NCBI GenBank assembly: GCA_024663395.1 | Contig: JANFAH010000004.1 | Location: 2,232,001 to 2,296,000 of the forward strand | Direction: 5' to 3' | Source: Pisolithus tinctorius | Taxonomy: Eukaryota; Basidiomycota; Agaricomycetes; Boletales; Pisolithaceae | Length of the DNA stretch: 64,000 bases | Part shown: positions 10,810-22,957 of the stretch, one piece after another | Layout of the letters: the number at the start of each line of letters is the position of its first letter | Position numbering within the stretch: position 1 is the stretch's first letter | The notes under the pieces: generated by a model | Database searches by the model: none | Seen by the model: the letters and a program-made list of their open reading frames with translations, nothing else | What the model was told of the DNA's origin: nothing | Made by a program: the position numbers and the translations under genes

Positions 10810-12259
10810 CTACAAGTCTGTGAACAACGACGATATCGTGGACGCAAAGTCTACACCGAAAAATTTCTTAACGATCCTCTCTGTCACCGTCACACAGAAG
10901 TATCTTGTCTTCCCCGGTTCCAGCGTAGGGTACGCAGCTTCGATAGCGTTCTTCAAACCATCCACCCAGAGAAACAAAGTCCAACACAACCATACCCACA
11001 CCCATGTATATCCGAGTATTTTGCTCCATCTTCCTATCTTCACTCCCGTGCGTTTCACCATTCCTATGACGGCGTCCTCAATCAGCACGCCTACGGGTTG
11101 CAGAAGGAAAAAGGAAAGAGAGAACCCAATTATGTTTGGGCTGGTCGTAACATTTTTTCTTATCCGAATTTGGAGCACGATATCCCCACACACGTGAATA
11201 AGAGCAGAACACAAGAAAGCATTGCAGAGCCTGTGGTACGAAGTCGCCCAAGAATCGCGCTGATTTGGCTGTTGGGTTGAAGATCCCCCTGAAGGCGACT
11301 GTTCTTCCCATGGTCGTTCTTTCCGTCTGTTAGGGCCAAACATGATAAGGGTCTGCGAGCTTGGCTGAGAAACAACGATCTACAGATAGATGAGAGTCAC
11401 GAAAGACGCATACTCACATATCTGAAATTTTGATGCCATGTCCTCCTGACGAGTACCAAGACGGGTCGCTGTGAGTGCAAAATCGCCGGGAAAATTGGGA
11501 CTCGTACGCACCCCCAAAACCTTCGAATAGTGTATGCATCTCCCCAGTTCCCAAACGGGGGCGGCCACGACTGTGGCTCGTGGATGTTAGCGGCTACTGC
11601 AAATATAGCTGCTGTGGAATGGATGCACATCATGCCGGCATAGAAGCGACAGGGCATCACGAGGGCGTTGACGCAACACAGGAGGTACCCTTGGGAAGTA
11701 AGGGAAATCGTAGATGTGAAGACAGGATTATGACGAATGTACAGGAGTGCTGCTTCGAAGAGAAAGTAATATATGAAAATGCGACGCAACCGCGAGGCAA
11801 TGAACGCTTTGCGAGTGCGGTGGTGCGGCTCGACCACAGGTATACTGTGGCTTGCCTACCATGCACAAGCAAGCTTGGGCTTAAGCTTCGTTTCAACGTG
11901 CCATTGTAAGTTCCTCTCACCTTGAAGGACCACCCGATCCCCCTTGATGAGATGCTCGTGAGCCAGAGGTATCTCTGGATGAAGGGCAGTTGGTACGCAG
12001 GAACCTTATCCGATTCGTGACGATACTCTTCCAGAGGCCGTGTCAATAGCAAGAAGCGGATGGCATCCAACATGCTGACACCCATGGTACCACCGAAGCT
12101 ATAGTCAAAATATCCTACCCCAGTGTCAAGGATGGCCATGTCTGCTGCGATGAGTCCGATAACGAGACTGCAAGCGATGATACGCCATGAACTTGACTTG
12201 AGGTCTAGGGCGATAAAGGCCAGTGAGAGAGACTGGGCGGCGACAAAGGGTAGACCCAT
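10810..12259 (-). CDS. Wax-synthase-type membrane-bound O-acyltransferase, tandem copy C
   Basis: Exons 11921..12259 (339 nt), 11512..11855 (344), 11418..11445 (28) and 10810..11352 (543) give 417 residues. The first three exon lengths are identical to copies A and B, and every intron sits in the same phase. Key blocks: DAYTIRRFWG, RTWHQNFRY, LCNAFLCSALIHVCGD (presumed catalytic His), and PNIIGFSLSFFLLQP. This copy is the most diverged of the three and is shorter before HPNIIGF-equivalent residues. The start is set at the ATG of MGLPF, which aligns with the starts of the other copies; the frame extends upstream only to a TTG. Confidence 0.84.
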
Positions 12260-13336
12260 GATTAGCGATTGACTAGGCGGTGTCTTACCTTGCAACCCAC
12301 CCCTTCATTTAATTTAAGTATTCCGATCTGAGAAGTATGCTATTGAGCCTCATCCAAGAATACTTCTGCCGATACGGGGGTTCTCGGTGTATCATCGTTT
12401 CGCTGTTCGTGACCAACGTCGTGGCAAAGACTCTGCTATTGGCTCGGAATCTTTCTCATCGAGACCGCAAAATAAATGGCCATCATGATTGCCAGCCTAG
12501 ACTTCGGTTGTGGTCGGGTGGGTCTGGGATACAGCAGGATGGGTCGGGATAAACGTACGGTGCTTACCGGGTCGGACGGAGGCAAGTCAGATTCCGTTCC
12601 TACTAGAAAGAATTATGCTCGTGACTCCTATGGGTGTGGTCGGGCATCTCTGGGGCAGCCGTCAACAAAGCGACTGCCGTCAGAAACGGCGCTACGTCCT
12701 AGTTCGGTGCATACCTATGAAAATAGCGCGAGTCCTTTACATGAACTTTTCGGACCTGTCCAAGCACCACCTTTAAAACAAATAAACATAAAACCATTCA
12801 GCACTTGTAGGTGTACTATACAGGAGGGTACCAATGACCAGGAACAGGTAATATGACGGGGGGAGTTGGCAGGCTCAACCCAAATCGAAAAAGCTGGCGA
12901 CGAACAAAGGTATGCGAAACGTAAGATTCTGGTTGGAAAAAGCGGAACGCACGTCCCACAGTACGCAGCATACGAAAAACAAGGAGGGGAAAAGTAAAGT
13001 ACTATAGTAGATATCAGCAATAGGAATAGAGATGGCGACATGAGGCGGCATGGCAAATGAAACAGACTGTAGTAGTATGTCAATGGGAGGGGAGGATTGC
13101 GATTAATGATCTGTGGAACAAGGGTGGAAAAAAAATAATGTGAAATCGACGAAATGGACAGTCCAGAAGAAACGGTGTTTGCGAGCTGGTTCAAGGCATG
13201 CGATCGAAACGAGTTATGGAGAAGGAAGTCAAACATGTCACGAGTGTAAGTACAGATATATAGGAACGTGCAGATGTTCGTGGTAGATGCTTGCGTGTGT
13301 GGTGGTGAAATAGCGGGACTTAAATAGGTTGTCCCT
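12260..13336. other. Intergenic, nothing recognised
   Basis: This lies between the upstream side of acyltransferase copy C and the stop codon of the RNA-binding protein gene, whose 3' UTR must lie here. A GGGTGGGTC-like run near 12500-12550 is the only visible oddity. A 173-codon minus-strand frame (12715..13236) is not supported by composition or similarity. Confidence 0.5.
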
Positions 13337-16300
13337 TTAACCGGCCCTGGCGGCCTCTAGCGTGGCAGATGAAGGTGACAAAGTGCGAAGGGGGAAATGC
13401 TGAGGGTGACCATGAGAAAGGGTGGCCTCCGTGCTCGTGTGATCGGGTATAATAGAATGCGAAGACGGTGCGTTCGACTGAGCGGGAGGCGACGACGGAG
13501 GGAGAGAGAACGGCGAGAAGTTAGTTGGTCCTCCAGAGCCACCGAGAGAAAGCCCAAATGAGTGAGAACCACGTGGGAAGGCTGTCGTATTCAAAGGCAC
13601 AGCTGAGGCTACTGCGCCGAAGCTACCCGACGGAGGTGGAGAAAAAAACCTCGGAGGAGGCGACCGGGAATAACTGAAGGAAGCTGCATTTGGGGTTTCG
13701 CGTCTATTAATGGTGACACTTGAATCTACCTCGAAGCCCTGGCGCTGTTGGAAGGCTTCAGCAGGGAGTGCGGATGTCTTCGCCAACTGAACGTTCTGTT
13801 GCTGCTGAGACGACCCAGCGCCAGCACTGGTCGGCGTTCGCACACCGAGGGGATTCTTACTGTAAGACAAGCGAATACCGCCGTTCTTCACCAGTCCGCC
13901 AAGGGGGTGACCATAAAGCTCATTCAACGCTTTCGTGGCATGGTGTACATCTTCGAACTGTTCGCACGAATGAGATAACGTGTGACGCAGAAGAGTAGCG
14001 TCAGCTTACCTCCACGAAACACATCGGCCCGTTACTCTTTTGCCTAAAACACAACTTGCGATAGCCTGGACGGCGAGAGAACAACTCTCTGAGGTTCTCT
14101 TCGAGAACACCGGTAGGATAGGCGCCCACTGAGCCCGTTGGCAAGTTACCAACGTAAAGCGTATTGATCGGGGGATTCTGGTCAACAAGGGCACTTCGCG
14201 GACCGGGCCCGCCGGGGGCGTTGACACCACCAGCACTTGAAGGACTGCCTGCATGTCCCCCTGAGCTTACTCCCGACTCAGAATTGGAGGCCGGAGATGG
14301 AAGCTGAGGAGAGGTACTGCCTACGCTGACCTTAGCGCTAGTACTGACGACTAGTGGCACCGGACCCTCCCCTTCTGGGGTGGCCCCCGCACTGGACGCA
14401 GCACTGGAAACAGACAGTGATGGGCGGGCGCCTTGTGACTGAGCTGGTTCGTCCGCCGATCCGAAGAACTGGGTAGAGCGAAAGACGCTAGAGCGGTGTG
14501 CGGGTAACATGCCCTCATCATCTAACATCAGGTTGGACATTGGGGACTCGTCCTGAGATGACGGAGGCCTCGCGGGAACAGCCGGACCCTTGCGAGTTGC
14601 ATACAACGATAGGCCCGAATACGCAAGAGACTCGCGCTCGCGCGGGAAAGCGACGTCCCAAGGACCAACAGACACATCGCGGGTGGTCGGAATTTGAATG
14701 TTATCATCTTTCAAAGATGTCTGGGCGATGATCGTTCCATAGCCATTGCCGGGAAATGGGCTGCCAGCTTGATTCGATTGAGGGCCATCACCATTCAGGG
14801 CATTCGCATTAGGAGAGAGAAAACCGGTTTGCGAACCCCTCGAGGATGAGACGGAATAGAACGCATCGTATGGCGAGGCATGCGTCGGGGTCACCCGAAG
14901 AGTATCATTCTGGGTTGGTTTCATGTCCTTTCTCCGGAATTCTTCTTCTGCCAGAGCGCGTTCACGAGCCCCACGGGTAGCACTTAAACCCATAGCAAGT
15001 GCCTCCTTTCTTTTCTCCCGCTCATCGCGGTCCCTTTCCTCCTCGCTACTGTCACCAAGCCTCCCGTCTCTCCAGCCGCCACCAAGGTTCTTGTAGCCCA
15101 TAGCACTGAGTGTGGCCTCGCGAACGGGATGAGGATCGTTGCCTCCTAAAGAATTCAGGCCCATGTTAGCATTGAGGCCAAGCCCTGCTGTGAGCCCTGC
15201 CAAAGCGTCGGGAGTAACGTTGATGCCATTCAAGTTGGCGAGGCCAGCAACGTTCGGACCCAAGCTACCAAGGGTGTTTATGCCATTGTTGCCGGACGAG
15301 TTCGTGTTCCCGATGCCAACGCCACGTTTGGTATGCAAGTTTTTCTTTGCCATCTCGGCTTTCAAAACCGCGCCTTTCTCGACATCGATCCGGCGACCCT
15401 GGAGAACATCTCTCGCATCGAGAGCTTCTTGACGAGTGCGGAATTTGGCGAACCCTATAATTTGCTTACGAGAGGGCTGACCACCGGAACCTCCCTGGAA
15501 ATGACCGGGATCATCTGGAAGTTGCATAGCGAGGGGAGGCCACGACGTTGTAGGGCCGTCCCTTCCGTTGTCGACAACAACCCCACCTTGGTTAACGGTG
15601 ACAATGTTATAGGGGTCGTTCTGTCCGGAATTGAGGTATGAAGTATAGGACTGGCCCCCACGAAAAGGTAAGTTGGAAGCTGTACCGCCTGTGCCGTAGG
15701 CTGTGTATTCCTTGTTTGGGATCTTCAGGGTGGCAGCCTCAAAGCCCGAAGAGAAAGTGAACATGTTTTGGAATTCGCGTTCCTAGAGCAAACTCAGCCA
15801 AACAAAGATATTCCGTTAGCCCTAAGATACTCACCTGCATATCGTCAGGGAACCCAACAACAAAGATGGTGGAAATCTCCTCTTGCTGATTGCCAGGGGG
15901 GTCGATGGAGCTGTTTGGCTGTCCCGCGGATCCTGCCCCCCTCGGGTTACCATTAGATTGAAGATGGGGGCCATAGGGAGTCTGGCTTTGCACATGTACC
16001 CCATTCAGGTAAGGCGGTTGGGGAGCAGAGGGGTTGTGGGAAAGGGGGTGAAAAGAATCGTGGGGCTGAGACTGCAACTTCGCAGAGTGGGACTGCACGA
16101 ACGGGTCCATTGTGAATGGCTGCGAAGGTTTGGTGCTCAATGGCACGTTAGGTCCATAGTCGGCACTGCGGGTCTCGAACGCTGATGACGGAGACACGCC
16201 CTGTTGAGAGAGTTGGTGCTTCAACCCCAGAGGTTGGTGGCTACCGTAGACCTCGGTTGCGTTTCCATAGGACTGTGAACCACTCAGAAGGCCCTCATGT

Positions 16301-16734
16301 TGGCGCATGCGGAAGGAACTGGGTGGTACGTTAGGTACGCTGTTGTTGGGGGAATGTGCGCCATTGATGCCACTGAAAGGGACAAAGGAGGATCTGAAAG
16401 GTCCGGCACCGAGATCGTTGGGGGACTTGGAGGAGGGCTGTTTAATAGGGGTATTGTCCGGGTCGGAAGGATAGTCAGGAGTAAGATGGATATTGTTGGC
16501 ACTGTTGTACAGAGAGTGAGGGTCGTTCTGCGTGAACAGCGACTCTGGGTTTGGGTGAAGGTTGTTGCTGTCGATATGGTGAGGAAAGTGGGATGCACGC
16601 AGGAAGAAATCGTTGGCCTGTGAGTGGGGACTGGGGTGAGGGGCAAGACGGAAGGGCAGGGAAGGAAAGGGACTGGCCTCCGCAGCATCGGGAGAGATAG
16701 CCTCTGGGTCTTGTTTGGAGGAGGGCTGGGCCAT
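13337..16734 (-). CDS. RRM RNA-binding protein of the Whi3/Scw1 family
   Basis: Exons 15835..16734, 14010..15782 and 13337..13957 are joined by two phase-0 introns (52 bp each), about 1097 residues. It has an N-terminal RRM split by the first intron ([13 protein letters not shown] then [10 protein letters not shown], with [16 protein letters not shown] as RNP1-like part). A long Ser/Asn/Gly-rich linker follows, then a second RRM ([10 protein letters not shown]...[11 protein letters not shown], split by the second intron), and a proline/serine-rich tail. This is the layout of fungal Scw1/Whi3 proteins, which bind mRNAs and affect cell-wall integrity, growth and cell size. The open frame extends to 16887 without an ATG, so the true N-terminus is either the Met at 16734 or an upstream exon not resolved. 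Confidence 0.85.
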
Positions 16735-16887
16735 GGGGAACTGCTGTGAGGGGGAGAGGAGGGAGGGTTCAGCGTCTCCCTGGGCTTCGAGGGAGTCTAG
16801 GAGAGAGCGGTTGATGAGGTCTTCCTCGAGACCCTGTGGTTGCGAAGAGGACGCCAGGTTGATTACAGAGGGATGGGGGACATCCAC

Positions 16888-17646
16888 CAGAGAAGAGGGG
16901 TAACGCAGAGGAGGGAGAGATATGGATACAGCCGGAGAGAGATGCCGATGCGCGACGGGGTGGTCGAGGGGGTCAGCGACGGCAGATAAATAAGGGAATT
17001 ATGCGCCGGGCGACGTGGAGAACAGCGAGACGGGACTCGGGGCAGGCGGCGAGCGACGGTGTTCAGTTGGTAGACCACGGGGGTGGTCGACGGGCGATCG
17101 AGTGTGTGAAGGTGCAAAAACAAGGCGCGCGGGGCCGACAACAAATCAACCGAAAAATTCAAAACAAACCCCGCCATTATTTGGGTCACACATGTCACAC
17201 ATCTTCCCACGCACGGACCCCGTCCCTGTGTCTTTCCCACGACCCCTCATCTCATCCCATCCCAGCCAAGCACCGCATCCTTGATGGAATGAACATATGG
17301 AATCAGTTCTGGCCCCCTCCGTGCCATGCAGAGCACGCAGATGCACACCTATCTAATGGGATTGTGGTGTGGCGGCTTTCCGTAAAATGTCGATGGTGGG
17401 TGGACGAGACAAAGGAAAAGACCGAAGGAGGGTGGTCACATTACGACCCCCCGCCCGCAATAATTCGACCAGCTTGCATTATGTCAGACCGAGACACCGA
17501 CTCGGACGCGACGACAATAATATTGTGTGTGTGTATACTACAAGGGCATAGCAAGTACAAGATTACATATTATCATTTAGGAAGAGCGCAATTGGTTGTG
17601 GTCTGAGACATGTCAGCAGGCTATATTCACCTCGGACAGATCGAAC
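16888..17646. other. Likely promoter and 5' leader of the Whi3/Scw1-like gene
   Basis: No supported coding frame. The region is rich in short repeats of GGG/CCC type near 16900-17100 and becomes AT-rich towards 17600. A missing first exon of the RNA-binding protein gene could lie here. Confidence 0.35.
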
Positions 17647-17988
17647 TCACCATACGTCGACCCACTCTCTTGACAGCATGCAAATCCCACTGGATACCAG
17701 CACTATCCCAACCGCCCACGCTGCCGCACCACAAAATCTCCTCCTTGCTCGAGAGTTCGCAGCCTGCAGCGAATAAGCCGACTGGGGATCATGGTATGGC
17801 ACCATCCCAAGCGTCGGCTGGGATTGCACGAGAGGGGATGGTCCAAATTGAGAATAGTGATCATCAACGTGTCTGTAGGGGTAGTGTCCCGGCATCCCCT
17901 CTTGTGGTGAATGCCGAGAGGGCAATGGCCCCGGGATGCGAACTGAGTACGCTGGCGGGGGTTCGTCAGGATTGACGCCAGGCTGCAT
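17647..17988 (-). CDS. Small single-span membrane protein with a PY motif
   Basis: The 113-residue product begins at the ATG at 17988; the frame further upstream only offers TTG. Near the N-terminus it has DEPPPAYS, a PPxY motif of the kind bound by WW domains of Rsp5/Nedd4 ubiquitin ligases. It then has a Pro/His/Tyr-rich middle and one hydrophobic segment near the C-terminus (AAAWAVGIVLVSSGICML). A good donor (GTGAGT) sits just before the stop, but splicing to the nearest acceptor also yields a stop, so the C-terminus is the same. I recognise no named family. A role as a membrane adaptor for ubiquitination is inference from the motif only. Confidence 0.55.
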   Translation of the reverse strand: MQPGVNPDEPPPAYSVRIPGPLPSRHSPQEGMPGHYPYRHVDDHYSQFGPSPLVQSQPTLGMVPYHDPQSAYSLQAANSRARRRFCGAAAWAVGIVLVSSGICMLSREWVDVW

Positions 17989-18042
17989 GGCGCTGGATGC
18001 CAAGTGTCAAGTACAAGTTGAGAGCCTGACCGTGGCACACGA

Positions 18043-18050
18043 TATATATA
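18043..18050 (-). promoter_or_regulatory. TATA-like element upstream of the small PY-motif gene
   Basis: A TATATATA run sits about 55-62 bp upstream of the ATG at 17988, at a plausible distance for a core promoter. It is palindromic, so strand is assigned from the gene. Confidence 0.35.
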
Positions 18051-18060
18051 TCCCTTTGGA

Positions 18061-18460
18061 AATTACTTATGAGATCACTGCATATTTCGGGGGAAACCAG
18101 CGAAGCGGAACGAAGGCAGCACTACGTATGAAATTACAAGGCACGCGACAGTTGGCATCGGAAGCAAATTGAGGTGGCTTCACAGAAGCTTCGGGAGCAT
18201 GGGCGTATGTGCGGGGCTGGTACCCCACAAGTGATGACAATACCAACCCATGATGTCGATTCACTTCAACGAGAAGCATGCATTAAACGAGTTTTCTCTC
18301 GAGACTACAAATCAGAATGGCTCTGTTGACAACTAGACAGATCATAACACGACTATGGTGCAACACGATCGCAGACGATGGATATAATACAGTGAGAATC
18401 ACTTATGGCACGGTGGATCCGACATCAACAACACTGTACTCAGTCCGAGAGGTTTGCAAG
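18061..18460. other. Intergenic, nothing recognised
   Basis: This lies between the upstream region of the small membrane protein gene and the stop of the REEP-like gene. No coding or RNA signal is seen. Confidence 0.4.
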
Positions 18461-20402
18461 TCAACCTGCCTTCCCTCTTACAGTTCCCGTCCGCGAGTTG
18501 GAAGTGGTTCTTGCTACCCCAAATTCCGTGACCCCCCCTCGACCCCGGTAAGGAACCCCAGTACTGCGAGTGGCACGAATAGTGGAAACACTGGAGCTAG
18601 TGGGTCGTCCTGAGCCACGTCCCCGCGACGCAGCTGTCACTGTTTTCGCGCGGATAGGCACGGCCGTAGCAGCGACGGCTGTCTTATTACGAGTAGTGAC
18701 TGCTGCTCTCGCAACAGGTCGCACATGACTAGCACGTCTCACCGGTTGCAGCACAGGTTGTGGTTTCACGCCTATACCACTATCTTCGCTGTCTTCGTCC
18801 GGAGTTTCGCTCGCGCTTGATTGTAGGGGATCACGGGACAAACGAGCACCCGCGGGCCTCCCTCGTAGGGTGGCATTTCGAGAGCGCGGAACGTATGCAT
18901 GGCTTTCCCTAGGGGCGGAGGAGTCGGAGGAGTAAAGGGACTCCATGGAAGTCCTGCCGTGATAGGATGACGCATTGTCCGCAGTGGACAGAGTAGTGGA
19001 TTGACTCGCCACACTCGCAGAGGAAGCTGCAGGACTGGGATCGGCGCCATTCGAATAGAGATAGCGATAAGGCGTTCTCATCGTTGTGTTGTAATCATAA
19101 TCGCTGTCGTCACCAGCGCGAGAATGCTCGCTCAGATCAGTCTGGCTGCCTTCATCGCCGGTATCGTCGGCTGATTCGTTATCAGGTTCGAGACGATCAC
19201 GTCGCTTTCGCACCCCAGAGTTGCCACCGTGTCCTTGGTTTGAGTCGTGTACGGAGCTGGGGTGCTGTTCAAGCGGCATGTGAAAATCCGGTGTGTCCTC
19301 GGGTATCGGAGGGTAGTGGCTGTCGGATTTTGATCGAGCGACTGGGCTAGGGAGCGACGCCAGTGCAGGCAAGGGAGTTGGCGGGTATGCGGACGGGAAT
19401 GCAGGGTATACCCTCCACTCATCCGACTGGTATTCGCGTACAGGATGATACGATAAAGACCGCGTAAATCCAGGTGTGGACGGGTCACCTAAAAGGTCGT
19501 TGCCATGTGTAGAGACGGGAGGGTAGTGATTTTGGTTTCTCCCACGTGGTAGAGTCTGTGAGTACTGAGGGGGTTCATGCGACGGAAGGTGAGCACTATA
19601 CTGAGGGAGAGTTGCAGTAGATGTGGATTTAGCGTGACGTCCTCGAGAAGCGTAAATCGACTGGCGACTATTCGAACGTCGCTTGCTATCGGATACGCTA
19701 CGCACCGAAGTCGAGTGTTTATCTCGAGGCGCTTGCACGGCTTCGTGGGTTTTAGGGAGTGGAATAGTAACGGTGCGACTCGTAAGAGTAAAATTGGCTA
19801 ACTCTTCCGGCGGGCAGTCACGACCAGTGTCGGACTCTCCAATAGGCCATGCCAGTGGCCATGTTGAGCGAACGTAGTCCACGGGAACTTGTGAAAGGGC
19901 GAATAGGAAATCGCCTACATCACGTACAATTTCAAGAACTGGATCCACGATTATGGAGTAGGGTTTGATGAAAGGTCGGATGACATGTAGGTACAGGGGC
20001 TCAGCTCCCTATGTCGTAGTCAGTTTCTTGGGACATGTCAGACGACCTTAGATCTCACACACTTTGGCACGGGTAACGAGAAGGAAGAGCAATAACACCG
20101 ACTTCATCTCGCTGTGGAAGGGTACAAGAAAACCGAAAACTCGGTCACAAGTCCTCTCATATGCTGCATAACAGCACTAGAGAGTTGGAATGAGACGTGA
20201 ATCCAATGAGTATTGCAATATGTGCGCCTACCCAAACGACCCAAATTGCTAGGCATCCTTTAAGGTCCCTTTTCCTTTGAGACAACGCTCGAGCGCTGGG
20301 CTGTCCACCTCGTCTGGGAGGTGGGAACTTGAGGGTCTTGAATGTCTCGTATATGTTCAAGAAGACGAGAAACAGGCGAAGAGCAGGTACGACCAAAGGC
20401 AT
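18461..20402 (-). CDS. REEP/Yop1-like (TB2/DP1/HVA22) ER-shaping protein with long disordered tail
   Basis: Exons 20232..20402, 20063..20155 and 18461..20008 sum to 1812 nt, 603 residues, all phase 0. The N-terminal ~150 residues carry the TB2/DP1/HVA22 fold: MPLVVPALRLFLVF, a basic loop with RKRDLKGCLAIWVVW, then VPFHSEMKSVLLLFLLVTRAKG and EPLYLHVIRPFIKPY. The family inserts hairpins into the ER membrane, shapes tubules and binds microtubules. The remaining ~450 residues are low complexity, rich in Ser, Pro and Arg. The second exon's acceptor is the weakest join: an alternative would give AAYERT before CDRVFGF. The ATG at 20402 is the first in frame. Confidence 0.8.
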
Positions 20403-21573
20403 ACTCAGGTTTTGGAGTAAACGATCATTCAAAGATGTGGTCAGAAAGGAAAAGGAGTAGCGTTGTAACGATGGAGAACGTGTTCAGTCACTTCAACGGG
20501 CACGTTGAGTGGAATCGATGCGCGTTTTCACCTCATTACATAAGCTATGTAGTCTAATGAACGAATTTCACATACATGGAAGAGCTACGTAGCACCGCCA
20601 AGTTCCTTCCATCGCAGAATACAATTGAGTTACCCCTCATGCTGTTTCAGAATGACTTGCGGTTTGTTGAAAAGCTCAAGCAGAAGACCTGGGATACGCT
20701 CAGTCAAAGGCAACGAGTACTACCGACACGGAGAACAGAACATGAGGCAAAGACGAGGGCCTCAGGCCCTCACTTTATCCAATAGCCGCCTCTCCCCTGA
20801 TCGGTGGAGCAAGAGTGTTCGCCGTCTTGGTGAGCCCACCGCTGTCCACAAGCCGCAAGCACCTCGCTTGGAAGAGGCCATGGCCATGACGTTCGGCTCC
20901 AGCACGCGTCCAGCATGGAGATGTGGTGGAGCATTGTTCATAGCGTATGGCAACCCGGTGAAATGTTCACAAGACACAGGCGCACGCCAGACCAAGGAAT
21001 CTTAACGGAAAACCGGTGTGACGGCTAATACATAGCCATCTTCACTGACTCTCCCAATTAGAATACAGCTGTGCAGTGTGCGCATGGCCTTCGCATCGTT
21101 GGCGTGTTTGGGAGATTATCGATCACCTATCACGCCAGAATATCATGGAAGAAAAAGGGCTTATCGAGCGGCCACCTGCGAGACTGTATCGCCTTGGCCC
21201 TAACTGGGGAATTGTCAGTCTAGACCAGAAGAGCCCCAGTAGTAGCCACGCAGTGATTGGCAGCCCACCGACAATCGTATTTGAATAGTCCGGAACTGAT
21301 ATTATCCAAACGTAAACGAAGGCGCACGACTGGACATTTAGCAGGCATTCCGAGTTTGTTTTCACGGATGAACCAGCTGGGAACAAAGCATGTGAAGGTG
21401 GATCAAAAGGCCGTTGATTTCTGGTAGCTAAAGTGCTGATAGGCTGATAGTTGATCAGAGCAAGGCTAAGAAGAAATGATACACGTCTAAAAAGGAATCT
21501 GAGTACTTACATCAGCAAGGTCGAGCTTCACAGCAATACGTGGCAGTGCCTCTGCGGTTCGCTAGTAGCTACG
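20403..21573. other. Long intergenic region, nothing recognised
   Basis: This is divergent promoter space between the REEP-like gene and BUD31. Open frames up to 126 codons exist on both strands but show no family similarity and no convincing splice structure. Confidence 0.45.
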
Positions 21574-22234
21574 ATGCCCAAGATACGAACGAGCAGGACA
21601 AAAAGACCTCCAGAAGGTTTCGAGGATATTGAGAGCGTCAGTTTTTCGCTGATCCTCATACACCTGTATTCAATTTCTGCAGATTCTCGATGACTATGCA
21701 AAGAAGATGAGAGACGCCGAAAATGAGTCTCACGAAGGTAAACGCAAGGCGGAGTCGCTATGGCCTATCATGCGCATTTCGCATTCGCGCTCGCGGTATA
21801 TATATGAGCTTTACTACAAACGCGAAGCTATTTCGAAAGAACTTTACGACTGGTTGCTGAAGGAAGGCTACGCAGATGCAAAGTGAGCCCTTCCAGCCTT
21901 CACTCAGCAGTTGTAACGCCCGCTGACAAAAAATTCAGCTTGATTGCCAAATGGAAGAAAACAGGCTACGAAAAGTTGTGTTGCTTACGGTGTATCCAGA
22001 CAAGAGTGCGTTGCCATGCATAACGTTGACCGAGGACGTTGTGCTGAATCGAGTTAGGACATGAACTACCAAGGTTCAACGTGCATTTGTCGTGTTCCAA
22101 AGGCCCAGATTCGCCCCGGAACTGTTGTGGAGTGTGCCCACTGTGGTTCGTCTACTTTTCGTGCTGGGAGGGACGTTTGTCACTAATCATGACTTTTGAC
22201 TATAGGATGCCGGGGTTGCAGCTCGGACTCTTAA
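21574..22234 (+). CDS. BUD31: Spliceosome component BUD31 (Cwc14/Cwf14)
   Basis: Exons 21574..21636, 21683..21882, 21939..22005, 22058..22145 and 22206..22234 make a 148-residue protein, the normal family length. BUD31 is a small zinc protein of the activated spliceosome, bound near U6/U2 and the Nineteen complex. Visible features: N-terminal [20 protein letters not shown], a helical middle ([36 protein letters not shown]), and a C-terminal cysteine cluster with [30 protein letters not shown]-like spacing. The last exon is only 29 nt and codes for the end of the zinc cluster. The model is intact. Confidence 0.97.
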
Positions 22235-22957
22235 GATGCCGCTATATCATATCGCCCTTGCTTATTCCCTTGGTGCACTTGGGCTGTACCCGGCCGGTGA
22301 GGGTGCGAATGCCGTGAGTTCACGACGTGCCACTGCTACAGTCGCATCTTTTTTGGTATGATGGTGGAATCAGCAATATCGCGTCTCACATATGATGTAT
22401 TGTAATATTCTCTTTATTTGTATATTCCAGTGAAAGACCGTACTCCAGGTTGCGACCGCGCGAAGGTACATAATTGAGCCCGCTGCACGCATGAGGGTGC
22501 CTTACGTATACGGGATTGGTGTATGGTGATGCCTTGTCCTCCGGTGTTGCCTCGGCGCTTATTTGGTAAGTCCAACAAGCACAAGCCTACTTAGCAACAA
22601 ATGCATGAAGACAAGGCATCGAGGATACACACTACAAGGCCTCCTTGTCTTCCGATGCCTGCTTCGTGGATGTTGACTGATTCTCGTACATCCTTGTCCT
22701 CTCAACCTTCATGGCAAACAGTACGGTCTTGTTTTTTTTTTAAAAAGTCGCTCGGGAATAATGTTGACTTCCCCGAGTGTTGATGGTCTCCACTGATATA
22801 AATCCGGAGACAGCTGAACAGACGCCCCGTTGACATCCAAGTTTAGGATTGCAGCAGGTAAGTGAGGCAATGCCTCCACCTTAAGGTTCGTATGCTTATC
22901 ATTGAGCAGGAGACCAAACGATCATCAGCTTCCGGCACACTCTTTATCCAGATAGGA
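22235..22957. other. Intergenic, nothing recognised
   Basis: This is the 3' flank of BUD31 and the leader of the next gene. It contains a GAAGACAAGG/CCTTGTCTTC inverted repeat near 22605-22655 of unknown meaning. An upstream exon of the next gene could lie just before 22950, where an acceptor-like CAG is present. Confidence 0.4.

Noticed and set aside
12715..13236. 173-codon minus-strand frame downstream of the RNA-binding protein gene
   Set aside because: Hydrophobic low-complexity translation with no family match; it lies in the probable 3' flank.
20762..20995. Open frame of 77 codons on the minus strand between the REEP-like gene and BUD31
   Set aside because: No family similarity, no splice context and composition like random sequence.
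22605..22655. Inverted repeat GAAGACAAGG/CCTTGTCTTC
   Set aside because: Only 10 bp with a loop of nearly 30 nt; one such hairpin is expected by chance in this amount of DNA and nothing else marks it as functional.
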